From assembly GCA_036558745.1 (NCBI GenBank), contig DATBEZ010000021.1:18072-82071 (forward strand): a DNA stretch of 64,000 nucleotides, read 5' to 3'. The notes below the pieces were generated by a model. It worked only from the letters and a program-made list of their open reading frames with translations. It ran no database searches and was not told the DNA's origin. Source of the DNA: JAMXLJ01 sp036558745. GTDB taxonomy: Bacteria > Actinomycetota > Acidimicrobiia > IMCC26256 > JAMXLJ01. Below are positions 31,717 through 39,606 of this stretch, in pieces. The translations under genes were made by a program, and so were the position numbers. Positions within the stretch are counted from its first letter, which is position 1. Every line of letters starts with the position of its first letter.

Positions 31717-33120
31717 ATGACGACGACGGACACCGACCTGGACAACGCCACGACCGGTGTCGGCGCGCGCCGTCGCCTGAAGCGGGGTGGGGGCGGCTCG
31801 CGCTCCCACCCCGCGCGCTCACGCCGCGCGCTGCTCGCGTTCGCCGCAATCGCGGTCGGGCTCGGCGTCGGCCGGCTCGTCACCGTCGACACGAGCGCGC
31901 CCGCGCCCGCACAGGCACCAGCGATCGCCAAGGGAGACCCGCAGTCGATCCCTCAGCTCGAGGCGTCGACCCGGCGCGATCCGACGAACGTCCAGACGTG
32001 GCAGAACCTCGGCGTCGCGTACCTGCACCGCGCGATCGCCACGTACGACCCCGACGACTACTCGCTCGCCAAGCGCGCCTTCGACCGGGCCGACGAGCTG
32101 CTCCCTGGCCAGGACACGACCACGCTCGGCCGGGGCGCGCTCGCACTCTCCCTGCATCAGTTCGCGCAGGCGCTCGTCTTCGGCACGCGTGTCCACGACC
32201 ACGATCCCGAGCAGCCCGACGCGCTCGCCGTCATCGTCGACGCCGACGTGGAGCTGGGCCACTACGACGCCGCCGCGGCGGCCCTCCAGGAGCTGCTCGA
32301 CCGCCGGCCCGGGCTGCCGGCCTACTCGCGCACGTCGTACCTGCGCGAGCTGCACGGTGACCTGCCGGGCGCGCTCGAGGCCATGCGCGAGGCCGAGGTC
32401 GCGGGCGCGACGTCGCGCTTCGACGTCGCGACCGTCACCGCGTTCCAGGGTGACGTCGACGTCATGGCCGGCGACTTCGACGCCGCCGGCGAGCGTTACG
32501 CCCACGCGCTCGCGCTCCAGGCGGACCTGGTCAACGCGGTCGTCGGGCAGGCGCGCGTGCGCGCGGTCATGGGCGACGTGGCCGGCGCGATCACGCAGCT
32601 CGAGCAGCTCACCGCGCGGGTACCGCTGCCGACCGCGGTGATCCTCCTCGGCGACCTCCAGGCTCAGGCCGGACGCACTGCCGACGCGCAGCACACGTAC
32701 GCGCTCGTGCACGCGATCGACCAGCTCCAGCAGGCCGCTGGACAGGTGACGGACCTCGAGATGAGCGTCTTCGAATCCGACCACGGCAACCCGTCGCGCG
32801 GCCTCGAGCTCGCGCGCCGCGCGTACGCCGAGCGGGGCGACAACGTCTACGTGGACGACGCGCTGGCGTGGGCGCTCCATCGGACCGGCGACGACACCGC
32901 GGCGCGTCCGATGATGGCCCTGGCCCTCCGTCTCGACACGGCCGACCCGATGTTGCACTTCCACGCGGCCGTGATCGACGACGCGTCCGGCGACGGCGCC
33001 GCGGCGCGGGCCGAGATCACGCGGGTCGTCTCGACCAATCCCTGGTTCTCGTTCGCGCTGCATCCGCAGGTCGTGGCGCTCGCGAAACGGCTGGGCGTCG
33101 AACCGGTGACGCACGCCTGA
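31717..33120 (+). CDS. Membrane-anchored tetratricopeptide-repeat protein
   Basis: Protein of 467 residues with one N-terminal transmembrane helix (ALLAFAAIAVGLGVGRLVTV, about 38-57) and a long TPR array: LEASTRRDPTNVQTWQNLGVAY, YSLAKRAFDRADELLPG, YDAAAAALQELLDRRPG, FDAAGERYAHALALQ, and TAARPMMALALRLDTADP near the C-terminus. TPR helices mediate protein assembly, probably with the DUF4331 protein encoded 3 nt upstream. No enzymatic domain. Confidence 0.85.
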   Translation: MTTTDTDLDNATTGVGARRRLKRGGGGSRSHPARSRRALLAFAAIAVGLGVGRLVTVDTSAPAPAQAPAIAKGDPQSIPQLEASTRRDPTNVQTWQNLGVAYLHRAIATYDPDDYSLAKRAFDRADELLPGQDTTTLGRGALALSLHQFAQALVFGTRVHDHDPEQPDALAVIVDADVELGHYDAAAAALQELLDRRPGLPAYSRTSYLRELHGDLPGALEAMREAEVAGATSRFDVATVTAFQGDVDVMAGDFDAAGERYAHALALQADLVNAVVGQARVRAVMGDVAGAITQLEQLTARVPLPTAVILLGDLQAQAGRTADAQHTYALVHAIDQLQQAAGQVTDLEMSVFESDHGNPSRGLELARRAYAERGDNVYVDDALAWALHRTGDDTAARPMMALALRLDTADPMLHFHAAVIDDASGDGAAARAEITRVVSTNPWFSFALHPQVVALAKRLGVEPVTHA

Positions 33121-33199
33121 CCGGCCGAAATGCGTCGTGGTGTCGCCGGCTGTGTGAGCGTGGGTAGGAGACGCGCGAACGCAGTCGGAAGGACTCCAC

Positions 33200-34066
33200 A
33201 TGACAACCACGATCACGGCGACGGCCGCGGGCACGTGGAAGCTCGGTGGCGAGCTGCCCGTTGCGCGCATGGGCTTCGGTGCGATGCGCCTCACCGGACC
33301 GGGTATCTGGGGTGAGCCGCGCGATCGCGACGAGTGCATCGCGGTGCTGCGGCGCTCGGTCGAGCGCGAGGTGACGTTCATCGACACCGCGGACGCGTAC
33401 GGCCCGGAGGTGAGCGAGAGCCTCATCGCCGAGGCGCTGCATCCGTACCCCGACGACCTCGTCATCGGGACGAAGGCCGGACTGCTGCGCGACGGTCCCG
33501 ACCAGTGGCGCCCCGACGGCCGGCCCGAGCACCTGCGCGAGGCGGTCGAGGGGTCGTTGCGGCGCCTGCGCGTCGAGCGACTCGATCTCCTCCAGCTCCA
33601 CCGACCCGACCCGGCCGTGCCGCTCGAGGAGTCCATGGGCGAGCTCGCGCGTCTGCGCGACGAGGGCAAGATCCGTCTCATCGGTGTCTGCAACGTCGAC
33701 GAGCGTCAGCTCGAGGTTGCCATGCGGGTGACGCCGGTCGTGAGCGTGCAGAACCGGATGAACCTCGAGGACCGCAGCTCCGACACAGTTCTGGTGCGGT
33801 GTGAGGCCGAGCAGCTCGCGTTCCTCCCGTGGGCGCCGCTCGGCGCGGGTCGCTGGCGGCGTGCAGGCGACGTGCTGGTCGAGGTGGCGAAGCGCCACGA
33901 CGCGACGCCGAACCAGGTCGCGCTCGCGTGGTTGCTCGCCCGCTCGCCGGTGATGCTGGTGATCCCCGGTACGTCGACCCGGGCTCATCTCGACGAGAAC
34001 ATCGACGCGGCAGGCATCGAGCTGACAGCCGACCAGCTGGACCTGCTCGATCGCGCGGGCGCGTGA
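33200..34066 (+). CDS. Aldo/keto reductase
   Basis: NADPH-dependent (beta/alpha)8-barrel oxidoreductase of 288 residues. The catalytic tetrad is visible: Asp and Tyr in TFIDTADAYGPEVSE, Lys in LVIGTKAGLL, and His in LDLLQLHRPDP. SIGVCNVDE-like RLIGVCNVDERQL and VIPGTSTRAHLDENIDA (cofactor phosphate-binding arm) complete the AKR pattern. Start ATG 33200 lies behind GGAAGGAC. It is a single gene between the TPR gene and the HtrA pair. Physiological carbonyl substrate unknown. Confidence 0.9.
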   Translation: MTTTITATAAGTWKLGGELPVARMGFGAMRLTGPGIWGEPRDRDECIAVLRRSVEREVTFIDTADAYGPEVSESLIAEALHPYPDDLVIGTKAGLLRDGPDQWRPDGRPEHLREAVEGSLRRLRVERLDLLQLHRPDPAVPLEESMGELARLRDEGKIRLIGVCNVDERQLEVAMRVTPVVSVQNRMNLEDRSSDTVLVRCEAEQLAFLPWAPLGAGRWRRAGDVLVEVAKRHDATPNQVALAWLLARSPVMLVIPGTSTRAHLDENIDAAGIELTADQLDLLDRAGA

Positions 34067-34088
34067 TCCAAGGCGCGCGCGGCGCGCG

Positions 34089-35072
34089 TCAGTGCCGGAG
34101 CTCCTCCGGTGTGACGTCGACCTCGCGGACCTGCCCGTCGCGGTAGATCGTGACGCGCGTCGCGCGTCCGATGCGTTCCCCTGCCATGAGTCGCTGGAGC
34201 TCGCCGACACCTTCCAACGCGAGGCCGTCGATCTCGAGCACGACGTCTTCGGGTCGGATCCCGGCGCGCGCCGCCGGGCTCCCCGCGACGACCGACGTGA
34301 CTTCGAGCCCGCGCTCGCGCCCAGTGACCTGGATCGCACGCGGCGGGAGCGGTCTCGTACCGCCCGCGAGGCCGAGGTACGCGCGGCGGACGCGCCCGTC
34401 GCTCATGAGCGCGCCGATGATGGCCCGCGTCGTCGCGTCGATCGGGACTGCGAGCCCGAGCCCCTGACCGATGCCGGGCCCGACCACCGCGGTGTTGACT
34501 CCGACGACCTCGGCCGCCGCGTTCGCGAGCGCGCCACCCGAGTTGCCGGGGTGGAGCGCGGCGTCGGTCTGGATGACGTTCTCGACGAGACGCGTCGCCC
34601 GTCCGGCGCGGGTCGTCATCGACCGGCCGATGCCGCTCACGACGCCCGCGCTCACCGAGCCGGCGAAGCCGAGAGGGTTGCCGACCGCGACGACGAGCTG
34701 ACCGACCTGGAGCCGGGACGCGTCGCCGAGCTGGGCGGGCTGGAGCGACATGCCGCCGTCAGAAACATGCACCCGCACGACCGCGAGGTCGGAGAGCGGG
34801 TCCGCGCCCACGACCGTGAAGTCGAGCTCGCGACCGTCGGTGAACGCGGCGCTGCCCGACTCCGACCGCTCCACCACGTGCGCGGACGTGAGGATGAAGC
34901 CGTCGGGCGTCATGACGACCCCTGAGCCCGCGCCGGGTGCCGTCCCGTCACGGTTGCGTCGGTGCACTCGGAGGCTGACGACGGACGGCGTGAGCACGCG
35001 CGCGACGCGGGTGACGACGCGCGAGTACGCGTCGAGCACGTCGTCGTTGCCGTCGAGAATGGTCGTGGTCAC
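34089..35072 (-). CDS. HtrA-like serine protease with C-terminal PDZ domain, no signal peptide
   Basis: Trypsin-like protease of 327 residues. Catalytic triad: His in FILTSAHVVERSE, Asp in GADPLSDLAVV, Ser in LHPGNSGGALANA. A PDZ domain occupies about 225-315 (RGLEVTSVVAGSPAARAGIR, PEDVVLEIDGLALEGV). The N-terminus MTTTILDGNDDVLDAYSR has neither signal peptide nor membrane helix, unusual for HtrA/DegP proteins, so it appears cytoplasmic. It is translationally coupled (ATGA, 35069-35072) to a second HtrA-like gene upstream. Confidence 0.88.
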   Translation of the reverse strand: MTTTILDGNDDVLDAYSRVVTRVARVLTPSVVSLRVHRRNRDGTAPGAGSGVVMTPDGFILTSAHVVERSESGSAAFTDGRELDFTVVGADPLSDLAVVRVHVSDGGMSLQPAQLGDASRLQVGQLVVAVGNPLGFAGSVSAGVVSGIGRSMTTRAGRATRLVENVIQTDAALHPGNSGGALANAAAEVVGVNTAVVGPGIGQGLGLAVPIDATTRAIIGALMSDGRVRRAYLGLAGGTRPLPPRAIQVTGRERGLEVTSVVAGSPAARAGIRPEDVVLEIDGLALEGVGELQRLMAGERIGRATRVTIYRDGQVREVDVTPEELRH

Positions 35073-35983
35073 GCCGAGCCGTCCTCGGTCGTGTCGTCGA
35101 ACCCGAGCCGCACGTCGAGCTCGTCGACGCCACGCACGATGCGCAGCGCGAGCGGCGCGTCGGCGTCGAGCGCGTCGAGGACGTCGAAGATGTCGTCGGG
35201 GTTGGTGACCGCGCGGCCGCCGGCCTCGACGATGAGGTCGCCTTCCCGGAGCCCGGCGCGTTGCGCGGGACCGCCCTCCTCGACGACGCGCACGAGCAGG
35301 CCGTCACGCTCCGGAAGCCCGACCGCGCGGCGCAGCTTTCGGGCCGCGAACGCGGGCGCGAGGCCGACGCCGAGACGCCGCCGCGTGGGGACCTCGCCGC
35401 GAGCGAGCTGGTCGACGCGCGCCCGGAGCGCGGCGTCGGCGGGCAGAGCCAGGTAGAAGCCCTCGCCGAGGCGGTGGGTGTTGATGCCGACGAGCCGCCC
35501 CTCGGTGTCGACGACCGGGCCGCCCGACGAGCCGCGGCCGAGGGGCGCGGTGTGCTCGAGGCTGCCGCTCACGCGCCGGCCGCGGGGGCCGCGGAAGGTG
35601 CGCCCGACCGACGACACCAGCCCGAAGCCGACGCGCAGCCCGTTGCCGGCGTGGTTCGCGAGCGCGAACACCGCGCTGCCGAGGGCCGGGTCGACGTCGG
35701 CGGGAGCCCACGCGACGGGGGCGACGTCACCGGTGTCGACCGTGAGCACGGCCACGTCGCCGTCGACGTCGACGCCCGCGACCGTGGCGGTCTCGCGGCG
35801 CCCGTCGACGAAGGTCACGGTGGTCTCGGCACCGCGGAGGTTGTGGGCGTTGGTGACGACGACTCCCGGGTCGACCACGACCCCGGCGCCCCGGCCCTGG
35901 CCCCGGCCGATGCGGACCACCGCCGGACCCGCGGCGCCGGCCGCCCGCGCCGCCGACTCCTGCAACTCCTCGAGGTAGCTCAT
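35069..35983 (-). CDS. Second HtrA-like serine protease with PDZ domain, no signal peptide
   Basis: Protein of 304 residues. Triad: His in VVVTNAHNLRG, Asp in VDVDGDVAVLT, Ser in PLGRGSSGGPVVDTEG. The PDZ domain starts near residue 215 (DGLLVRVVEEGGPAQRAGLR, EGDLIVEAGGRAVTNPDD). It is shorter and more divergent than its neighbour but has all catalytic residues, and also lacks an export signal. The pair may form mixed oligomers. An HxlR-type regulator is divergent across 148 bp that contains repeated ACTTG/CAAGT half-sites. Confidence 0.86.
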   Translation of the reverse strand: MSYLEELQESAARAAGAAGPAVVRIGRGQGRGAGVVVDPGVVVTNAHNLRGAETTVTFVDGRRETATVAGVDVDGDVAVLTVDTGDVAPVAWAPADVDPALGSAVFALANHAGNGLRVGFGLVSSVGRTFRGPRGRRVSGSLEHTAPLGRGSSGGPVVDTEGRLVGINTHRLGEGFYLALPADAALRARVDQLARGEVPTRRRLGVGLAPAFAARKLRRAVGLPERDGLLVRVVEEGGPAQRAGLREGDLIVEAGGRAVTNPDDIFDVLDALDADAPLALRIVRGVDELDVRLGFDDTTEDGSA

Positions 35984-36024
35984 GACGTGCCTCCGTGCCG
36001 ATCTCGTGTGACGGAACGCTGGTG

Positions 36025-36047
36025 ACTTGCGATGAGCAAGTAACTTG
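36025..36047. promoter_or_regulatory. Repeated ACTTG/CAAGT half-sites between HtrA and HxlR genes
   Basis: ACTTG (36025), CAAGT (36037) and ACTTG (36043); the last two form the perfect palindrome CAAGT-A-ACTTG and the first two a wider inverted pair. Winged-helix regulators of the HxlR type bind such inverted sites, and the location fits control of both divergent genes. Confidence 0.5.
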
Positions 36048-36131
36048 TGAATCGAAAGCTACTGCGGGGCGCGGGCCCGCGCCAAGGAATTTCGGCCGGG
36101 CGCTCCCCGACCGGGTGGGAGAGGATGGGAC

Positions 36132-36551
36132 ATGACCGCGGCACCGGACCCGCTCGACGCCGCGCTGGCCCAGGTCGGCGACCGCTGGACCCTCCAGGTC
36201 GTGGACGCGCTGCTCCCCGGCCCGCGCCGGTTCACCGAGCTCCAGGAGGCGCTCGGCGGCATCGCGACGAACGTCCTGTCCCAGCGGCTCAAGCAGCTGG
36301 AGCGGGGCGGGGTGGTGGTCGCCCGCCCCTACTCGACCCGGCCCCCACGCCACGCGTACGAGCTCACCGAGACGGGCCGTGAGCTCGCGGGCGCGCTCGT
36401 GCTGCTGACCGAGTGGGGCGCCCGCCTCGGCGAGACGGGGGAGGTGCCCCATCACGAGGCGTGCGGCACCGCGCTCGAGCCCCGCTGGTTCTGCCCGACG
36501 TGCGACCGGACCGTCGACGACGACGAGAGCGACCGCCTCCGCTACGCGTGA
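36132..36551 (+). CDS. HxlR-type winged-helix regulator with a C-terminal CxxC element
   Basis: Regulator of 139 residues. The HxlR pattern is ALAQVGDRWTLQVVDALLPG, RRFTELQEALGGIATNVLSQ and RLKQLERGGVVVARPYSTRP. The last 35 residues carry HHEACGTALEPRWFCPTCDR, three cysteines and two histidines resembling a zinc- or redox-sensing ribbon, which ordinary HxlR proteins lack. This suggests that metal or oxidative signals control DNA binding at the 36025-36047 sites. The HtrA pair is the obvious candidate target. Confidence 0.82.
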   Translation: MTAAPDPLDAALAQVGDRWTLQVVDALLPGPRRFTELQEALGGIATNVLSQRLKQLERGGVVVARPYSTRPPRHAYELTETGRELAGALVLLTEWGARLGETGEVPHHEACGTALEPRWFCPTCDRTVDDDESDRLRYA

Positions 36552-36603
36552 CCCGGCGCGCGTGGGCGGGGGACGGTGACCCAACCGGGAGCGGGCCTGC
36601 GGT

Positions 36604-37119
36604 GTGTCACCCGTGATGAGCGACGCGCTGGTCGACGTCGAGGACCTGTTCCGGGCGAACTACGACCGGCTCGTCCGCGTGCTCACGGCGGCGAGCGGTG
36701 ACGCGGGCGACGCGGCTGACGCGGTGCAGGAGGCGTTCGTCCAGGCGTACGTGCACTGGCGGCGCGTGCGCACCTACGACGATCCCGTCGCGTGGATCCG
36801 GCGTGTCGCGTTGCACCGGGTGCTGAACGCGCGCCGGAGCCGCGAACGCCGCGCGCGTGCAGTCGGTCGGCTCGGCGCTCGCGCCGACGAGGTCGCGGCG
36901 CCGGCAGAGGCGGGCGATCGGCGGGTGGACCTCTCCCGCGCGCTGGCCCAGCTCCCTCCCCGTCAGCGCGCGGTGGTCGCGTTGCACTACTTCGCGCAGC
37001 TGAGCGTACAGGAGGTCGCGGACGCGATGGGCACGAGCGCGGGCACGGTCAAGTCGCAGCTACACGACGCGCGTCGCACGCTCGGCAGGTTCTTCGAGGA
37101 GGTGTCTCATGAGCGATGA
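36604..37119 (+). CDS. ECF-type RNA polymerase sigma factor (SigE-like subfamily)
   Basis: Sigma factor of about 171 residues. Region 2: FRANYDRLVRVLTAASGDAG, DAADAVQEAFVQAYVHWRRV, WIRRVALHRVLNARRSRERR. Region 4: LPPRQRAVVALHYFAQLSV, QEVADAMGTSAGTVKSQLHD. Start is uncertain between GTG 36604 and ATG 36616; neither has a strong ribosome site. The 3' end overlaps the next gene by 11 bp, the normal layout for a sigma/anti-sigma pair. Confidence 0.88.
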   Translation: MSPVMSDALVDVEDLFRANYDRLVRVLTAASGDAGDAADAVQEAFVQAYVHWRRVRTYDDPVAWIRRVALHRVLNARRSRERRARAVGRLGARADEVAAPAEAGDRRVDLSRALAQLPPRQRAVVALHYFAQLSVQEVADAMGTSAGTVKSQLHDARRTLGRFFEEVSHER

Positions 37120-38281
37120 CTTCACGCCCGGAGAAGATGGGTGGGAGCGCGCGCTGGCCGGCGTGCTCGACGAGCCTGCTGCGGACGCGTTCGACATCGA
37201 CCGCGAGTGGCGCGCGCTCGCGCCGCGGCTCGTGCGGGCGCGACGCGTCCGTCGCGTGCGCACGGGTGTGGTCGCGGTCGCGTGTGTCGCTGCTCTCGGC
37301 GCGGTCGCGTACGTCGCACCGCCGCTCGGTGGTGGTCACCGCCGGACCGGGATCGCGACGCAGCCGGGTCCCGCGCCGCGCGCCACCGACGCGCTCGTCG
37401 CCGTGCCGCCCGAGCCGGTCGTGGATCCCGCGCTGACCCGGCTCCTCGCCCTCCCGTCGTGTCATACGGCCGGCGACTACCCGACGTGGGCGGTGAGCGC
37501 GATCGCCCCGTACGCGCACGTCGACGCCTCGACGTTCCGGTCGCTGCCACTGCGCGAGGTCGCGACGGCCCTGCCGCTGCCGACGGATGTGCCCGGCGCG
37601 TCGTGCGCGGTCTCAGGCGTGTTCGGCGACGCGTGGGGCTGGGAGCTGCAGAGCGGAAGCGGCGCGGTGCTCGCCCGGGGAATCGGCGTCCCCTCCGGGC
37701 CGGTGGTTCCCGAGCGGATGACCTCGCACATCGTGACGTATCACCAGGAGACGATCGGCTCCGGCCAACCATTGAGCGGGTTCATCGAGGGCGATCGGGT
37801 CGAGGCCGTCATTGCCGACGCAGTGAACGCGGACCGCATCGTGGTGCTCGAGATGACCGGTCGGAGCGTGCGATCGGAGGCTGAGGGTGTCGCGCTCGAG
37901 CGGCACCTGTCGCTCGCGGAGCGCGTCCCGATCGAGCCCGCGGCGGGATTGCTCCCGACCCGTGTCCCACCCGGATTCCACCGGTGCCTCGCCGACTTCG
38001 GCCCGCCCGTGTCGACCACCGCCGCGCGCTACTGCGACGGGCGCGGCGCGACGATCGTCGTGAGCTCGTTCGTGCGCAGCGTCCCGGCCGGAGGGCATCC
38101 AGTCGTCGTCGCCGGCCGCCCCGCGACGGCGGACCGGACCGCGCGGGGGCCGCGCCTCAGCGTCGAGATCTCGCGCGGCGCGGGCGTCGTGAGCGCGCAA
38201 GGGCCCGACGACGTCACCGAGGCCCAGCTCGTCGGCATGCTCGCATCGGTCCCGGTCGTCGCCGGCAACCTCGGCCGCTGA
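37109..38281 (+). CDS. Single-pass membrane protein, probable cognate anti-sigma factor
   Basis: Protein of 390 residues starting at ATG 37109 behind GAGGAGG, overlapping the sigma gene. An acidic cytoplasmic N-terminus (about 45 residues) precedes one helix (TGVVAVACVAALGAVAYVA), then a long extracytoplasmic part with several Cys (LPSCHTAGDYP, GASCAVSG, FHRCLADFG, ARYCDGRG) likely in disulfides. The topology and overlap argue for an anti-sigma sensor, but no zinc-finger anti-sigma motif is present in the cytoplasmic part, so the role is inferred from context. Confidence 0.7.
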   Translation: MSDDFTPGEDGWERALAGVLDEPAADAFDIDREWRALAPRLVRARRVRRVRTGVVAVACVAALGAVAYVAPPLGGGHRRTGIATQPGPAPRATDALVAVPPEPVVDPALTRLLALPSCHTAGDYPTWAVSAIAPYAHVDASTFRSLPLREVATALPLPTDVPGASCAVSGVFGDAWGWELQSGSGAVLARGIGVPSGPVVPERMTSHIVTYHQETIGSGQPLSGFIEGDRVEAVIADAVNADRIVVLEMTGRSVRSEAEGVALERHLSLAERVPIEPAAGLLPTRVPPGFHRCLADFGPPVSTTAARYCDGRGATIVVSSFVRSVPAGGHPVVVAGRPATADRTARGPRLSVEISRGAGVVSAQGPDDVTEAQLVGMLASVPVVAGNLGR

Positions 38282-38287
38282 TCCTCC

Positions 38288-38345
38288 ATCCCGCAGCTGG
38301 GACGCTCGTCGGCTCATGGCGCCGGTGGGCGTCCCAACCCGGGAT
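38288..38345. terminator. Two-tier hairpin between convergent genes
   Basis: Outer ATCCCG/CGGGAT (38288-38293, 38340-38345) and inner TGGGACGC/GCGTCCCA (38298-38305, 38329-38336) with a 23-nt apical loop. It separates the anti-sigma candidate from the convergent NlpC/P60 gene. Core sequence resembles the hairpin at 22341. Confidence 0.5.
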
Positions 38346-38355
38346 CGCAACGGCG

Positions 38356-39510
38356 TCAGCCGGGGCGGACCGCGCCGCTCAAATGGGCGTAGTCGACCGG
38401 TTGGAGGAGCACGAAGCTGCCGGTGTGCGTGGCGGCGATCTGCATGCCATGACCGACGTAGATGGCGACGTGCACGCTCCCGCCCGGACCCTTGAACACG
38501 AGGTCGCCGGGCTGCAGCGCGCGCAACGGTATGTGGGGGAACTGCGTGAACTGGTCGCCCGAGTAGTGGTCCATGACCACGCCGGCGGCGCGCCACGCCA
38601 TCATCGTGAGGCCGGAGCAGTCGAACGTCTTGGGCCCGGCGGTGTTGAAGATGTACGGCTTGCCGAGCTGTGCCCGCGCGTATGCGACGGCCCGCCCCGC
38701 GCGCCGCGACGGCGCCGGGATCGGTCCACCGTTCCATCCCGCGTTGCCAGCGTTGCCGCGGGACTGCGCCTGCGCGGCCAGACGCGTCGCCTCGGCCGCG
38801 GCACGCGCACGGGCTGCGGCTTCCTCACGCGCGCGCTCCTGCGCGATGAGTCGCGCGAGCTCCCCCTTGACCTGGCCGAGCAGCGCGTGCTCCCTGGCGT
38901 TGAGCGCCTCGAGATTGGTGCGCGTCGCTGCGACAGCGTCGCGCTCGTGCTCGGCCCGGGTGCGCGCGGCGACGAGCGCGGCCTGCCGTGTGTGGAGGTC
39001 GTCCTTCGTCGCTTGGAGCGTCGCGAGCAGGTCCTGGTCGCGCGCGGCGACGATCGCGCTGTAGCGCGACCGTGTCATGAGCTCGTTGAGGCTGGACACG
39101 TCGACGTCGTCGAGCGGGTTGGCGACCGCCGTCGCAACGTAGAGCGCGGCAGCGCGTCGCCCGATCACCTGCTTGAGGGCGCTCCAGCGCCGTTGCGTGT
39201 CCGCGAGCCGGACCCGGGCGTCGGTGATCGCCCGTTGGGCCCGCTGCACCGCGAGAACCGCCCCGTCGTAGCGCTCGCCCAGTGCCGAGATGCGGTCGCC
39301 GGTCGTGTCGATCTCGTTCTGGAGCCGCCGGGCCGCCGCCCGCTTGTCGTCGATCGGTGTCGCGCCCGCCCGGCCTACCGAGGCCGCCAGCGGTGCGGCC
39401 ACGAGCACCGCTGCCAACACGGCCGCGACGGTCCCCACCAGGACCCATGCGGCCGCGGGCCGGCCGCGCCGGGCGCCCGACGGTTCCCTCTCAGAGACAA
39501 CACCAGTCAC
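38356..39510 (-). CDS. NlpC/P60 peptidoglycan endopeptidase with coiled-coil N-terminus
   Basis: Exported cell-wall hydrolase of 384 residues (RipA/CwlO-like architecture). GTG 39510 is chosen because TACTGT lies 7 bp upstream, another leaderless layout. An N-terminal helix (WVLVGTVAAVLAAVLVAAPL) anchors or exports it. A coiled coil spans about 55-245 (RLQNEIDTTGDRISALGERY, LARLIAQERAREEAAARARA). The NlpC/P60 domain starts near 270: GKPYIFNTAGPKTFDCSGLT (catalytic Cys), GGSVHVAIYVGHG (His) and IAATHTGS. It would cut peptide stems of peptidoglycan during division or growth. Confidence 0.9.
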   Translation of the reverse strand: MTGVVSEREPSGARRGRPAAAWVLVGTVAAVLAAVLVAAPLAASVGRAGATPIDDKRAAARRLQNEIDTTGDRISALGERYDGAVLAVQRAQRAITDARVRLADTQRRWSALKQVIGRRAAALYVATAVANPLDDVDVSSLNELMTRSRYSAIVAARDQDLLATLQATKDDLHTRQAALVAARTRAEHERDAVAATRTNLEALNAREHALLGQVKGELARLIAQERAREEAAARARAAAEATRLAAQAQSRGNAGNAGWNGGPIPAPSRRAGRAVAYARAQLGKPYIFNTAGPKTFDCSGLTMMAWRAAGVVMDHYSGDQFTQFPHIPLRALQPGDLVFKGPGGSVHVAIYVGHGMQIAATHTGSFVLLQPVDYAHLSGAVRPG

Positions 39511-39517
39511 TGAACCC

Positions 39518-39523
39518 ACAGTA
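39518..39523 (-). promoter_or_regulatory. -10 element of a leaderless promoter for the NlpC/P60 gene
   Basis: On the minus strand TACTGT is followed by 7 bp and GTG 39510; there is no ribosome site. Confidence 0.5.
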
Positions 39524-39606
39524 ACCACACCGATGTCGTGATCCAAGCGCGACGCGGTCACGCCGGCACCCAGCGTCGTGGCGTGACGGCCCGCCTGCCG
39601 CGGGCG

